Assembly: GCF_001905445.1 (NCBI RefSeq)
Contig: NZ_LIVQ01000001.1
Coordinates: 868,001-932,000, forward strand
Length of the DNA: 64,000 nucleotides
Direction: 5' to 3'
Source of the DNA: Streptomyces sp. CB00455
Lineage (GTDB): Bacteria; Actinomycetota; Actinomycetes; Streptomycetales; Streptomycetaceae
The notes beneath the pieces are model-generated. The model ran no database searches. It was not told the DNA's origin and worked only from the letters and a program-made list of their open reading frames with translations. Positions 46,942-55,453 of this stretch are shown one piece after another (the first letter of the stretch is position 1; every line of letters begins with the position of its first letter). The position numbers and the translations under genes are program-made.

Positions 46942-48156
46942 TCAGGACCCGCTCGGGCCGTTGCCGGACCCCGGGCCCAGGGCCGCGCCGCCGGCCGGTC
47001 CGTGTTCCCCGTCTGCGAGCCGGTCGACGAGGACGACCGCCACGTCGTCCGACAGGCGGCCCTGCGTGTGGCGCAGCAGGGCCTGGGACAGGTCCTCCAG
47101 GAACGCCTGGCGGGTGTGGTCGCGCATGGCCGCCATGGCCTCGGGCAGGTCGAAGAAGGCACCGTCCCGGTCGCGTGCCTCGATGACGCCGTCGGTGCAC
47201 AGCAGCAGCCGGTCCCCCGGTGCGAAGGGATGGCTGTCGGCCCGCCCGGGAGGTCCGCCGATGAATTCCTCGAGACCGAGCGGCGGCAGGGGGGTGGTGG
47301 GCATCAGGGACCGGACGACGCCGTCGTGCAGCAGCAGCGGTGGCGGATGGCCCCGGTTGATCACTTCGAGGCGGGGGGCCGGGCCCGGTGGCGGGCCGCC
47401 GGGGACCTGGGCCACGAGAGCGGTGACGAACCCTTCGAGGAGGGCGTCGTCGCTGTCGGCCACGCCCGCGATGACGGCGTCCCGCCGCAGGGCCGCTCCG
47501 CAGTGGTTGATGACCTCCACCAGGTCGTCCTCGTAGTGCACGGCTTCCCGGAACGCACCGAGCACGACCGCGGCGGCCCGTACGGCGGGCAGGCCCTTGC
47601 CCCGGACATCGCCGACGATCATCCGGACCCCGTACCGGGTCTGGACCACGTCGTACAGATCGCCGCCGATCTGCGCGCCCGCCTCGGCGGCCAGGTACAG
47701 GCTGGCCGCCCGTAGGGGGCCCAGCCGGTCCGGCACCGGCCGCAGCAGGACCTCCTGCGTGGCCGTGGCGATCCGGCGGATCCGGTTGAGCTCGTTCTCC
47801 CGGCGGGTGCGGGCGGCGCCGCTCGTCATGAAGCTCGCCACCGAGACCAGGAACAGGGCGAGGAAGTTCGTGTAGACCTGTCGGCCACCCCAGGCATGGT
47901 TGGAGGTGGCGGTGATCACGCTGACTCCCACGGCCGCTGCCGTCGCGGCGAGCGTGCCTCTGGGGCCCGTCGTCACCGCCGCCAGAGCGGGGGTCGCGAC
48001 CAGCAGGGGTCCGGTGTACACGACGTGCGCGGGCGTGAGCTCGACGAGGAGCACCAGCAGGGCGACCGCGTAGGGCAGGCACTGGGCGAGGGTGAAAAGG
48101 ACCTGGTGGTGGCCGCCGGCTCCCGGTCCCGGGGTCGAGCGCGAAGGCGCTCTCAT
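46942..48156 (-). CDS. Membrane-bound SpoIIE-type PP2C phosphatase
   Basis: 404 residues. The N-terminal membrane part (about 20-130) has four helices, then a SpoIIE phosphatase domain (about 150-385) with metal-binding motifs QIGGDLYDVV, IVGDVRGKG, LCTDGVIEARD and LSDDVAVVLVDRL. No HATPase domain is present. It should dephosphorylate an anti-anti-sigma factor in response to a membrane signal. Divergent from a second, larger phosphatase gene 106 bp away, so the two may be co-regulated. Confidence 0.9.
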   Translation of the reverse strand: MRAPSRSTPGPGAGGHHQVLFTLAQCLPYAVALLVLLVELTPAHVVYTGPLLVATPALAAVTTGPRGTLAATAAAVGVSVITATSNHAWGGRQVYTNFLALFLVSVASFMTSGAARTRRENELNRIRRIATATQEVLLRPVPDRLGPLRAASLYLAAEAGAQIGGDLYDVVQTRYGVRMIVGDVRGKGLPAVRAAAVVLGAFREAVHYEDDLVEVINHCGAALRRDAVIAGVADSDDALLEGFVTALVAQVPGGPPPGPAPRLEVINRGHPPPLLLHDGVVRSLMPTTPLPPLGLEEFIGGPPGRADSHPFAPGDRLLLCTDGVIEARDRDGAFFDLPEAMAAMRDHTRQAFLEDLSQALLRHTQGRLSDDVAVVLVDRLADGEHGPAGGAALGPGSGNGPSGS

Positions 48157-48262
48157 GAGTACAGCCTGCCTCGCACGGACGCATGGACGCCACCGCGGTC
48201 CGCTCCGCCCGGCGAGCGGCGCTCCCCGCTGCCGACGACCCGCAGAGGTTAGACCATGGAGT

Positions 48263-51097
48263 ATGGGCGACTTCCTGGGAGATCTCCGGCGCAGGCTGCT
48301 CGGCTCGGCCACGAGCTCCCCCTCTCCCCCTCGGCGTCCCCGCCGAGGACGCCCCCAGGGGCCTCGGGAGCGCGCCCGGCGCCCGGGGGCCGGGGCCGGG
48401 CGGCCGCAGCGTCTGTCCTCCCTGCTGAGCGTGCGCAGCGTGGCCGGCGAGGTGTTCCTCCTGCAGCTGGCCGTGGTGATGCTCCTCGTCGCCGCCGCGG
48501 TGGTCGCGCTCGTGGTGCAGGCCCGGAGCGCCGCCATGCTGGACGCCCGGCACCGTACGCTCGCCGCCGCCGGCACGTTCGCCGAATCCCCGGGAATCGT
48601 CGCGGCGCTGCGCAGCCCCCATCCGAGCGCGGTGCTGCAGCCGCGCGCGCAGGCAGCCCGGAAGATCGCCGAGGTCGACGGCATCAACGTGTACTCCCTC
48701 GACGGGGTCACCCTCACCCACCGTGATCCACGACAGATCGGGAAGCGCGTCGTGGGCCCTTTCTCCAAGGCGGCGGCCGGCAAGTCCTTCACCGAGACGT
48801 TCCAGGGGTCCCTGGGCCGGTCCGTGGTCTCGGTGGTCCCCGTCAAGGACCCCGCCGGCCGTGTCATCGCCGTCGTCTCCTCCCCGGTCACGGTCCAGAA
48901 CGTGCAGAACATGGTGAACCGGCAGCTGCCGGTCGTCCTCGGCAGCGCGGCCGCGGTGCTCGCCCTGTCCGCGGGCGGGACGGCCCTGGTGAGCCGTCGG
49001 CTGCTGCGGCGGACCCATGGCCTGGGACCGGCCGAGATGACGAGGATGTACGAGCACCACGATGCGGTGCTGCACGCGGTGCGAGAGGGCGTACTGATCG
49101 TCGGCAGCGGGGGACGGCTGCTGCTGGCCAACGACGAGGCGCGGCGGCTGCTGGACCTGCCGGCGGACGCGGAAGGGCTCCCCGTCGCGGACCTCGGCCT
49201 GGAGGAGGCGATCGCCGGTCCGATCGCCTCCGGCCGCCCCGCGACCGACGAGCTGCACATGGCGGCCGATCGGCTGCTCGCGCTGAACATCCGGCCCACC
49301 GCCCCCTACGGGCCGGCCGGGACCGTCGTCACGCTGCGGGACACGACCGAGCTGCGGGCGCTGTCCGGCCGGGCCGAAGTGGCCCGCGAGCGGTTGAAGT
49401 TGCTCTACGACGCGGGGGTCCAGGTCGGCACGACGCTGAACGTGGAGCGCACCGCGGAGGAACTGGCACAGGTGGCGGTCCCACGGTTCGCCGACGTGGT
49501 GACGGTCGACCTCCTGGACCCGGTGCTGCGCGGCGAGGAGCCTCCCGAAGCGAGCACCGAGATGCGCCGGACCGCGGTCGTCGGCCTCCGGGGCGATCAC
49601 CCGCTGTCCCCCGTCGGCGAGCTGATCCGTTTCGCACCCACCGGTCCCGTGGCGGCCGGGCTGGCCGGCGGGCGGGCGGTCCTGGAGGCGGACCTGCGCG
49701 CCACCCACCGCTGGCGGGCCCAGCACCAGGCCAACGCCCTGCAGATCCTGGACCGCGGCATCCACTCCCTGATCGTCGTGCCCCTGCGGGCCCGCGGCGT
49801 GGTGCTGGGCATGGCCGGCTACTGGCGCGGGCAGGACTCCCCGGCGTTCGACGAGGAGGACGTGTCCTTCGCCGAGGAGCTGACCGCCCGGGCGGCGCTG
49901 TCCGTCGACAACGCCCGCCGCTACACCCGCGAGCACCACATGGCCGTCACGTTGCAGCGCAGTCTGCTGCCCCGGGGCGTACCGGAGCAGTCCGCCGTCG
50001 AGGTCGCGCACCGGTATCTGGCCGCGCAGGCGGGGGTGGGCGGTGACTGGTTCGATGTCATCCCGCTGCCCGGCGCCCGGGTGGCGCTGGTGGTCGGGGA
50101 CGTCGTGGGCCACGGTCTGCACGCGGCCGCCACCATGGGCCGCATGCGCACCGCCGTGTACAACTTCTCCACCCTCGACCTGCCCCCGGACGAGCTGCTG
50201 AGCCACCTGGACGAGCTGGTCGCGCACATCGACACCGACGAGCAGGAGTGGCAGGGGATCACCGGGGCGACCTGCCTGTGCGCCATCTACGATCCCGTTT
50301 CGGGGCAGGTGACCGCGGCCACCGCCGGGCATCCGGGACCCGCTCTGGTCGACCCCGACGGAACCGTGTCCTTCCCCGAGGTGCCGGTTTCCCCGCCGCT
50401 GGGCCTGGGCGCGGGTCTGCCCATGGAGACCATGACCCTCACCCTGCCGGAAGGCTCCCGGCTGGCACTGTTCACCGACGGGCTGATCGAGAGCCGGGAC
50501 CGCGATCCGGACGCGGGCCTGGCAGCGCTGCGCGCCGCCCTGGCCGGGCCCGCCCGCACCCCGGAGGAAACCTGCACCGTGGTGATCGAGGCGATGCTGC
50601 CCGCCAGACCGAGCGACGACGTCGCGCTGCTGGTGGCCCGCACCCGCCGGCTGGACCCCGCCCGGATCGCCGAGTGGGAGGTGCCCCCCGATCCGGCGGC
50701 GGTGTCTCCGGTGCGCAACGCCTGCGCCCGCCGCCTGGCCGACTGGGGCCTGGAGGACATCGCCTTCACCACGGAACTCATCCTCAGCGAGCTGATAACC
50801 AACGCCATCCGCCACGGCACCGAGCCCATCCGGGTGAGGCTGCTGTACGACCGCAGCCTGGTCTGCGAGGTCTCCGACGGCTCCAGCACCTCCCCGCACC
50901 TGCGCCGGGCCGAGGCCACCGACGAGGGCGGCCGCGGCCTGTTCCTCGTCGCGCAGTTCGCCGAGCGCTGGGGCACCCGCTACACCGACCGCGGCAAGAT
51001 CATCTGGAGCGAGCAGGCACTCCAGGACGGGGCCGCACCGCCCTCGATGGATCTCGGGGAGGCGCTCCTGGCCGGGTGGGACGACGAGGGGTTCTGA
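48263..51097 (+). CDS. Sensor PAS-GAF-SpoIIE phosphatase-HATPase protein
   Basis: 944 residues. First helix (about 55-77), extracytoplasmic Cache-like sensor (about 80-180, EVDGINVYSLDGVTLTHRDP), second helix (about 190-212), PAS (about 240-330), GAF (about 350-530), PP2C/SpoIIE (about 560-760, GGDWFDVIPLPGA, VVGDVVGHG, LFTDGLIESRD) and HATPase (about 775-900, ELILSELITNAIRHG, GGRGLFLVAQFAERWG). The sensor half looks like a CitA/DcuS-type receptor joined to a partner-switching output. An ATG seven bases upstream is out of frame. The start at 48263 has GGAG close by. Confidence 0.9.
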   Translation: MGDFLGDLRRRLLGSATSSPSPPRRPRRGRPQGPRERARRPGAGAGRPQRLSSLLSVRSVAGEVFLLQLAVVMLLVAAAVVALVVQARSAAMLDARHRTLAAAGTFAESPGIVAALRSPHPSAVLQPRAQAARKIAEVDGINVYSLDGVTLTHRDPRQIGKRVVGPFSKAAAGKSFTETFQGSLGRSVVSVVPVKDPAGRVIAVVSSPVTVQNVQNMVNRQLPVVLGSAAAVLALSAGGTALVSRRLLRRTHGLGPAEMTRMYEHHDAVLHAVREGVLIVGSGGRLLLANDEARRLLDLPADAEGLPVADLGLEEAIAGPIASGRPATDELHMAADRLLALNIRPTAPYGPAGTVVTLRDTTELRALSGRAEVARERLKLLYDAGVQVGTTLNVERTAEELAQVAVPRFADVVTVDLLDPVLRGEEPPEASTEMRRTAVVGLRGDHPLSPVGELIRFAPTGPVAAGLAGGRAVLEADLRATHRWRAQHQANALQILDRGIHSLIVVPLRARGVVLGMAGYWRGQDSPAFDEEDVSFAEELTARAALSVDNARRYTREHHMAVTLQRSLLPRGVPEQSAVEVAHRYLAAQAGVGGDWFDVIPLPGARVALVVGDVVGHGLHAAATMGRMRTAVYNFSTLDLPPDELLSHLDELVAHIDTDEQEWQGITGATCLCAIYDPVSGQVTAATAGHPGPALVDPDGTVSFPEVPVSPPLGLGAGLPMETMTLTLPEGSRLALFTDGLIESRDRDPDAGLAALRAALAGPARTPEETCTVVIEAMLPARPSDDVALLVARTRRLDPARIAEWEVPPDPAAVSPVRNACARRLADWGLEDIAFTTELILSELITNAIRHGTEPIRVRLLYDRSLVCEVSDGSSTSPHLRRAEATDEGGRGLFLVAQFAERWGTRYTDRGKIIWSEQALQDGAAPPSMDLGEALLAGWDDEGF

Positions 51098-51217
51098 GAC
51101 GCACCGGTACGGCAGCCGCGGGAAGACGGCGGACACCACCGTCCGGGACTGCGCTGCCGGGGCCGCCGAACGTACGCTGGCTTCGATCTGTACGCGAACG
51201 CCCGTTATGGAGCCTTT

Positions 51218-52363
51218 GTGTCCGCACCCCGCATCCGGACAGCCTCCGTCGCCGCCTGCCTGGCCCTCGCGGCGGGGGCCCTCGGTGCCTGCGGAGACGA
51301 ACCCGCCCCCGCGCCCAGAGCGCCCGCCGTGGCCACCTCAGCCGCGGACGCCGGCGGCACGGCGGCTCTGGCCGCGGCAGCGAAGAAGGAGGGCACGCTC
51401 AACACGATCGCGCTGCCGCGCGACTGGGCCGGCTACGGCGCACTGATCGACGGCTTCGAGAAGAAGTACGGGATCAAGGTGCTGGTGGAGGACCCGGAAG
51501 GTACCAGCCAGGGCGAGATCAACGCCCTGAAGGAGCACCGGGGAGCAGGCCGCGCCCCCGACGTGATCGACGTGGGCAGGTCGTTCGCCCAGTCCGCGGC
51601 CCGCGAGGGCCTGCTCGCTCCGTACAAGGTCGCCGCGTACGACGCGATCCCCAGGGAACAGAAGGACCCCCGGGCCCGCTGGTCCAACAACTACGGCGGC
51701 TACATCTCGATCGGCTGCGACGCCCACCGCGTCAAGACCTGCCCTTCGACCTTCGCCGATCTGCGCAGGCCCGAGTACAAGGGCCAGGTCGCCCTCAACG
51801 GCGACCCCACCCGATCCGAATCCGCCTTCGCCGGAGTGTACGGCGCGGCGTTGGCGAACGGTGGTTCCTTCGACGACATCCAGCCCGGCATCGACTTCTT
51901 CGCCGAGCTCGGCAAGAGCGGCAACTTCATCCCGGTCGAATCCTCACCGGCCACGATCACGAAGGGCCGCACCCCGATCAGCATCGACTGGGACTTCCTG
52001 AACCTCGGGTACGCCGAGGAGTTCCGCGAGCAGGGGTCGGACGTCGACTGGCGGACGGCCATCCCCTTCGACGGCAGCTTCGCCGAGTACTACGCGAGCG
52101 GGGTGAACAAGGACGCCCCGCACCCCGCCGCGGCACGTCTGTGGCAGGAGTACGCCTTCAGCCCGGAAGGGCAGAACATCCGGCTCGCCGCCTATGCGCG
52201 CCCCGTCCTCATGGAAGCCATGGAGAAGGACGGCACCCTCGACAAGATGGCCGCGGAGAAACTGCCGACGGTCGAGGGCACGCCGACGTTTCCGACGGAG
52301 GCACAGACGGAGAAGGCGAGGGAGACCGTCAACCGCGGCTGGGCCGAGGCCGTCCCGGGCTGA
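51218..52363 (+). CDS. ABC transporter substrate-binding lipoprotein (orphan)
   Basis: 381 residues. Lipoprotein signal with cysteine at 25 (LAAGALGAC), then a type 2 periplasmic-binding fold resembling spermidine/putrescine or iron binding proteins: GTLNTIALPRDWAGYGALID, DVIDVGRSFAQSAAREGLL, and NYGGYISIGCDAHRVKTCPS. No permease or ATPase gene is adjacent, so it either uses a distant transporter or is a sensor. GTG start with GGAG 5 bases upstream. Confidence 0.88.
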   Translation: MSAPRIRTASVAACLALAAGALGACGDEPAPAPRAPAVATSAADAGGTAALAAAAKKEGTLNTIALPRDWAGYGALIDGFEKKYGIKVLVEDPEGTSQGEINALKEHRGAGRAPDVIDVGRSFAQSAAREGLLAPYKVAAYDAIPREQKDPRARWSNNYGGYISIGCDAHRVKTCPSTFADLRRPEYKGQVALNGDPTRSESAFAGVYGAALANGGSFDDIQPGIDFFAELGKSGNFIPVESSPATITKGRTPISIDWDFLNLGYAEEFREQGSDVDWRTAIPFDGSFAEYYASGVNKDAPHPAAARLWQEYAFSPEGQNIRLAAYARPVLMEAMEKDGTLDKMAAEKLPTVEGTPTFPTEAQTEKARETVNRGWAEAVPG

Positions 52364-52666
52364 GGGCCGGGGGGTGGTCCCGGCTCCCCTGCGGCGCTCC
52401 GCATGCCAGGTCGGCGGGGGTCTCCCGGGCACACGGGGACCGGGCGCAGGGGCCGTGCGGCGCACGGTACGCGGGCGCGGCAAAATACCACCCTTTCGGG
52501 GCCCGGTCCGGTTGTTTATCCGATGGTGATGGTCCCCCTCCCCGGGCACCGGCCCTGGCACTAGCGTCCCGTGGCACCCCGGGAATGCGGGTGTGCACCG
52601 CACGGCGGCCCGTGCGGACCCTCCGGCCCCGCCTGCCCCTCCCGGCCCCCGGACCAAGGAGGCACC
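52364..52666. promoter_or_regulatory. Intergenic region with -10 TAGCGT for the DUF4142 gene
   Basis: 303 bp. An AT-rich patch (GGCAAAATACCACCCTTTCG) lies at 52478-52497. TAGCGT at 52562-52567 is a likely -10 about 100 bp before the DUF4142 start. No gene is seen. Confidence 0.45.
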
Positions 52667-53371
52667 GTGCTGTCACTGCGACGGCGACCCATCAGCAGCT
52701 TTTCAGTGGCCGCGAGATACACGATCGGCAGCGGATTCGTCATCGCCGCCCTGGCCCTCACGCTGATCGCGCTGCTCATACCCGTCGAGAAGTTCGGCGG
52801 CCGGGCTTCGGCCGCGGCCGCGCGCCCCGCCGCCGACGACGACGGGGCCGGCACCATGAGCACGGCGTACGGGCCGCTGACCCCCGCGGACCGGGACTTC
52901 GTACGGAAGGTACGGCTCGCCGGCCTGTGGGAGCTGCCCGCCGGGCGGCAGGCCCAGCAGCGCGGGACGCGCCCTGCGGTGCGCACGGCCGGTGAGCACC
53001 TCGTGGAGGGCCACACCGAGCTGGACCGGCAGGTCATCCAGGTCGGCCAGGCCCTCGGCATCGACCTGCCCAACCAGCCTTCCGAACAGCAGCGGGGCTG
53101 GCTGGGGCAGCTGACCCGGGCCCAGGGTGACGAATACGAGCGCTTGTTCGTCCAATTGCTGCGCCGGGCGCACGGGAAGGTCTTCGCGCTCCTGGCCCAG
53201 ATACGGGCCCAGACCCGCAACTCCATGGTCCGAGCCCTCGCCACATCAGCCAACACGACGGTCCTGGACCACATCACGGTCCTGGAGGACAGCGGGCTGG
53301 TCGACTTCGACGCGCTCGTCGTCCCCGACGTGACCCCCACCCCCTCCACCGACGTCCGATCGACGAAGTGA
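52667..53371 (+). CDS. DUF4142 secreted/anchored protein
   Basis: 234 residues. An N-terminal membrane helix (about 15-38, RYTIGSGFVIAALALTLIAL) followed by a ferritin-like helical DUF4142 domain (about 65-215, LTPADRDFVRKVRLAGLWEL, HTELDRQVIQVGQALGIDLP). GTG start with AGGAGG 4 bases upstream. It precedes the DUF1996 gene by 9 bp, a pairing that recurs in Streptomyces; the shared function is unknown. Confidence 0.85.
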   Translation: MLSLRRRPISSFSVAARYTIGSGFVIAALALTLIALLIPVEKFGGRASAAAARPAADDDGAGTMSTAYGPLTPADRDFVRKVRLAGLWELPAGRQAQQRGTRPAVRTAGEHLVEGHTELDRQVIQVGQALGIDLPNQPSEQQRGWLGQLTRAQGDEYERLFVQLLRRAHGKVFALLAQIRAQTRNSMVRALATSANTTVLDHITVLEDSGLVDFDALVVPDVTPTPSTDVRSTK

Positions 53372-53380
53372 AGTGATCCC

Positions 53381-54766
53381 ATGAACGCAAAGGGCCACAA
53401 ACGCCCCCGATTGTCCAGCAAGGTCATAGCCATGGTCGCCGCCCTGGTCCTGGGCGGGGGCGGAGTAGCCGTCGTCGCGGGCAACGCGAACGCGGGCCAG
53501 GACGGAGGCCGAAGTCCCGGCGGCGCCACGCAGGTGACCGCCACCATCGACTGCCCCGACGTGGGCGACCGGCTCACCTCCGTGCCGGGCCAGGCGCGCA
53601 CCGAGGTCGACGAGAGCCTCGCCGAGCTGGACGTACAGGTCGCCGACGCCTACCGGCGCCTGGCCGGCGGCGAGGCCGGGGGCAACGCCCTCCTCGGTGA
53701 GCTCCAGGGCAAGCGCGACAAGACCATCGGCCGCATGTCGGACGCGATCGCCCGGTCCGCCCCGCGTCCGGAGGAGCTCAAGTCCCTCAGCGGCTGCCAG
53801 ATGAAGGAGGCGGCGGCGCAGGACGACCCGGCCGCGGCGGCCGCCGAGGACCAGGGCAGCCTCGCCCGGAACGTCGGCGGCAAGGGCGGCCCGGCGCGCA
53901 GCGACTTCGTCGCCATCGGCAAGGTCCGGCCGAACGTCCGCACCCCCGGGGCCGCGGCCGGTGCCTCTTCGGGCTCCTTCAGCTCCCAGTGCGGACGCAA
54001 CGAGAACGGCCACTCCAATCCGGACAACGTGATCGTCGCCCCCGGAGTCTCCAACGGCGCCCACCACATGCACGACTACGTCGGCAACAAGTCCACCGAC
54101 GGCTTCTCCACCAACGACAGCCTCGCCGCCGCCGGCACCACCTGCAGCAACGGCGACCTCTCCAGCTACTACTGGCCGGTGCTGCGGCTGCGCGACGGAA
54201 AGGCGGAGAAGGACGCGAAGGCGCCCGGTGGCGGGCAGGACGCGAACGTGGGCACGATCCTGCGGCCCAAGCAGGTGTCCATCACCTTCAAGGGGAGCCC
54301 GGTGGGCAAGGTCAAGGCGATGCCCCGCTTCCTGCGGATCATCACGGGTGACGCCAAGGCCTTCACCAACGGCACGGCCAACGCCAACGCCTCGTGGAGC
54401 TGCACCGGCTTCGAGAACCGCCAGCTGAAGGACAAGTACCCGATCTGCCCCAAGGGCAGTGACGTGGTGCGCACCTTCACCTTCCAGAGCTGCTGGGACG
54501 GCCGCAACGCCGACAGCGCCAACCACCGTACCCACGTGGCCTTCCCCGACCGCGACGGCCGCTGCCCGAAGGGCTTCACCGCCATCCCGCAGCTGGTGCA
54601 GAAGCTCACCTACGGCGTCGCCCCGGGTGCGCGGTTCGCCGTGGACAGCTTCCCGGAGCAACTGCACAAGCCGGTGACGGACCACGACGACTTCATCAAC
54701 GTGATGCCGGACAAGCTGATGGCGACCGCCGTGGGCTGCATCAACGGCGGGCGCACCTGCCGCTGA
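53381..54766 (+). CDS. DUF1996 secreted protein
   Basis: 461 residues: signal peptide (KVIAMVAALVLGGGGVAVVA), helical linker (60-130), then a DUF1996 domain (about 175-455) with HHMHDYVGNKSTDGFSTNDS, SYYWPVLRLRDGK, CWDGRNADSANHRTHVAFPD and YGVAPGARFAVDSFPEQLHK. DUF1996 occurs in fungi and actinobacteria as an extracellular protein of unknown role; the many conserved His/Asp residues hint at an enzyme. Co-transcribed with DUF4142; a hairpin follows. Confidence 0.9.
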   Translation: MNAKGHKRPRLSSKVIAMVAALVLGGGGVAVVAGNANAGQDGGRSPGGATQVTATIDCPDVGDRLTSVPGQARTEVDESLAELDVQVADAYRRLAGGEAGGNALLGELQGKRDKTIGRMSDAIARSAPRPEELKSLSGCQMKEAAAQDDPAAAAAEDQGSLARNVGGKGGPARSDFVAIGKVRPNVRTPGAAAGASSGSFSSQCGRNENGHSNPDNVIVAPGVSNGAHHMHDYVGNKSTDGFSTNDSLAAAGTTCSNGDLSSYYWPVLRLRDGKAEKDAKAPGGGQDANVGTILRPKQVSITFKGSPVGKVKAMPRFLRIITGDAKAFTNGTANANASWSCTGFENRQLKDKYPICPKGSDVVRTFTFQSCWDGRNADSANHRTHVAFPDRDGRCPKGFTAIPQLVQKLTYGVAPGARFAVDSFPEQLHKPVTDHDDFINVMPDKLMATAVGCINGGRTCR

Positions 54767-54843
54767 CGCCCGCGGTACGGCCCTGCGGACTCCCGGGCGG
54801 GGCGTGCCCGCCCTCCCCCTCGCACCGCGCGCCGCCCGGGAAA

Positions 54844-54877
54844 GGTGTTGGTCCGAAGCCGACTTCGGGCCAACACC
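54844..54877 (+). terminator. Hairpin after DUF1996
   Basis: GGTGTTGGTCCGAAG pairs with CTTCGGGCCAACACC (15 bp with one G-T pair) around CCGA. Confidence 0.75.
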
Positions 54878-55397
54878 GCTTCCGTGTGCCCGGCCGGGCG
54901 CCGGGGCCCGGCGCCCGGGACACGGGCGCGGCGCGGTCTGCCGTACGGGGGCCGCCGGCGGGCCGGCACACCGGTGGCCGGCGCCGGCCCGTGCGAGCTC
55001 CTGCCGCAGACGCTCGGCCCGTGCCTGTCCCTGCGGGGCGAACGGCTCCGGCCCTGGCCGCGCACGGCCTTCCGCGGGCGGCCGACGCGCACTCGGGCCG
55101 CTCGCCGAGCGCGGTGACCCGGGCGGGTGGACGGACCGGCAAGACGGGCCAGGTGGACGGGCCAGGTGGACGGGCCAGGTGGACGGGCCGGGGAGGGACT
55201 GCGCGAGGCGCGCCTCGCGGCCTCTGGACACCATGGCCGACAGCCGTGCGGCTTGCGGACGCCGCGGCCGACAGCCCGTACGGCCGATTACGGCCACTAC
55301 GGCTACTACGGCCCACGTGCGTGGCGCGCCGTCGGGCGCCCCGTCCCGGCGGCTACCCGTACCGCCGCCCTCAGGGACGGGCGCGCATGCGTGCGGA
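54878..55397. other. Intergenic region with short tandem repeats, no gene
   Basis: 520 bp. It contains the 13-bp repeat described separately and clusters of TACGGC. Frames on both strands are long but Arg/Gly/Pro-rich and start without ribosome-binding sites. Confidence 0.5.
55143..55189. repeat. 13-bp tandem repeat
   Basis: Three full and one partial copy of GACGGGCCAGGTG. Confidence 0.9.
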
Positions 55398-55432
55398 CCG
55401 GCCCGGTCCCCGAAGGTACGGGGCCGGGCCGG
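55398..55432 (-). terminator. Hairpin after the PucR gene
   Basis: CCGGCCCGGTCCCCG pairs with CGGGGCCGGGCCGG (one bulge) around AAGGTA, 22 bp past the PucR-family stop. Confidence 0.7.
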
Positions 55433-55453
55433 TCTGCCGTGCGCTGTGGGGGG

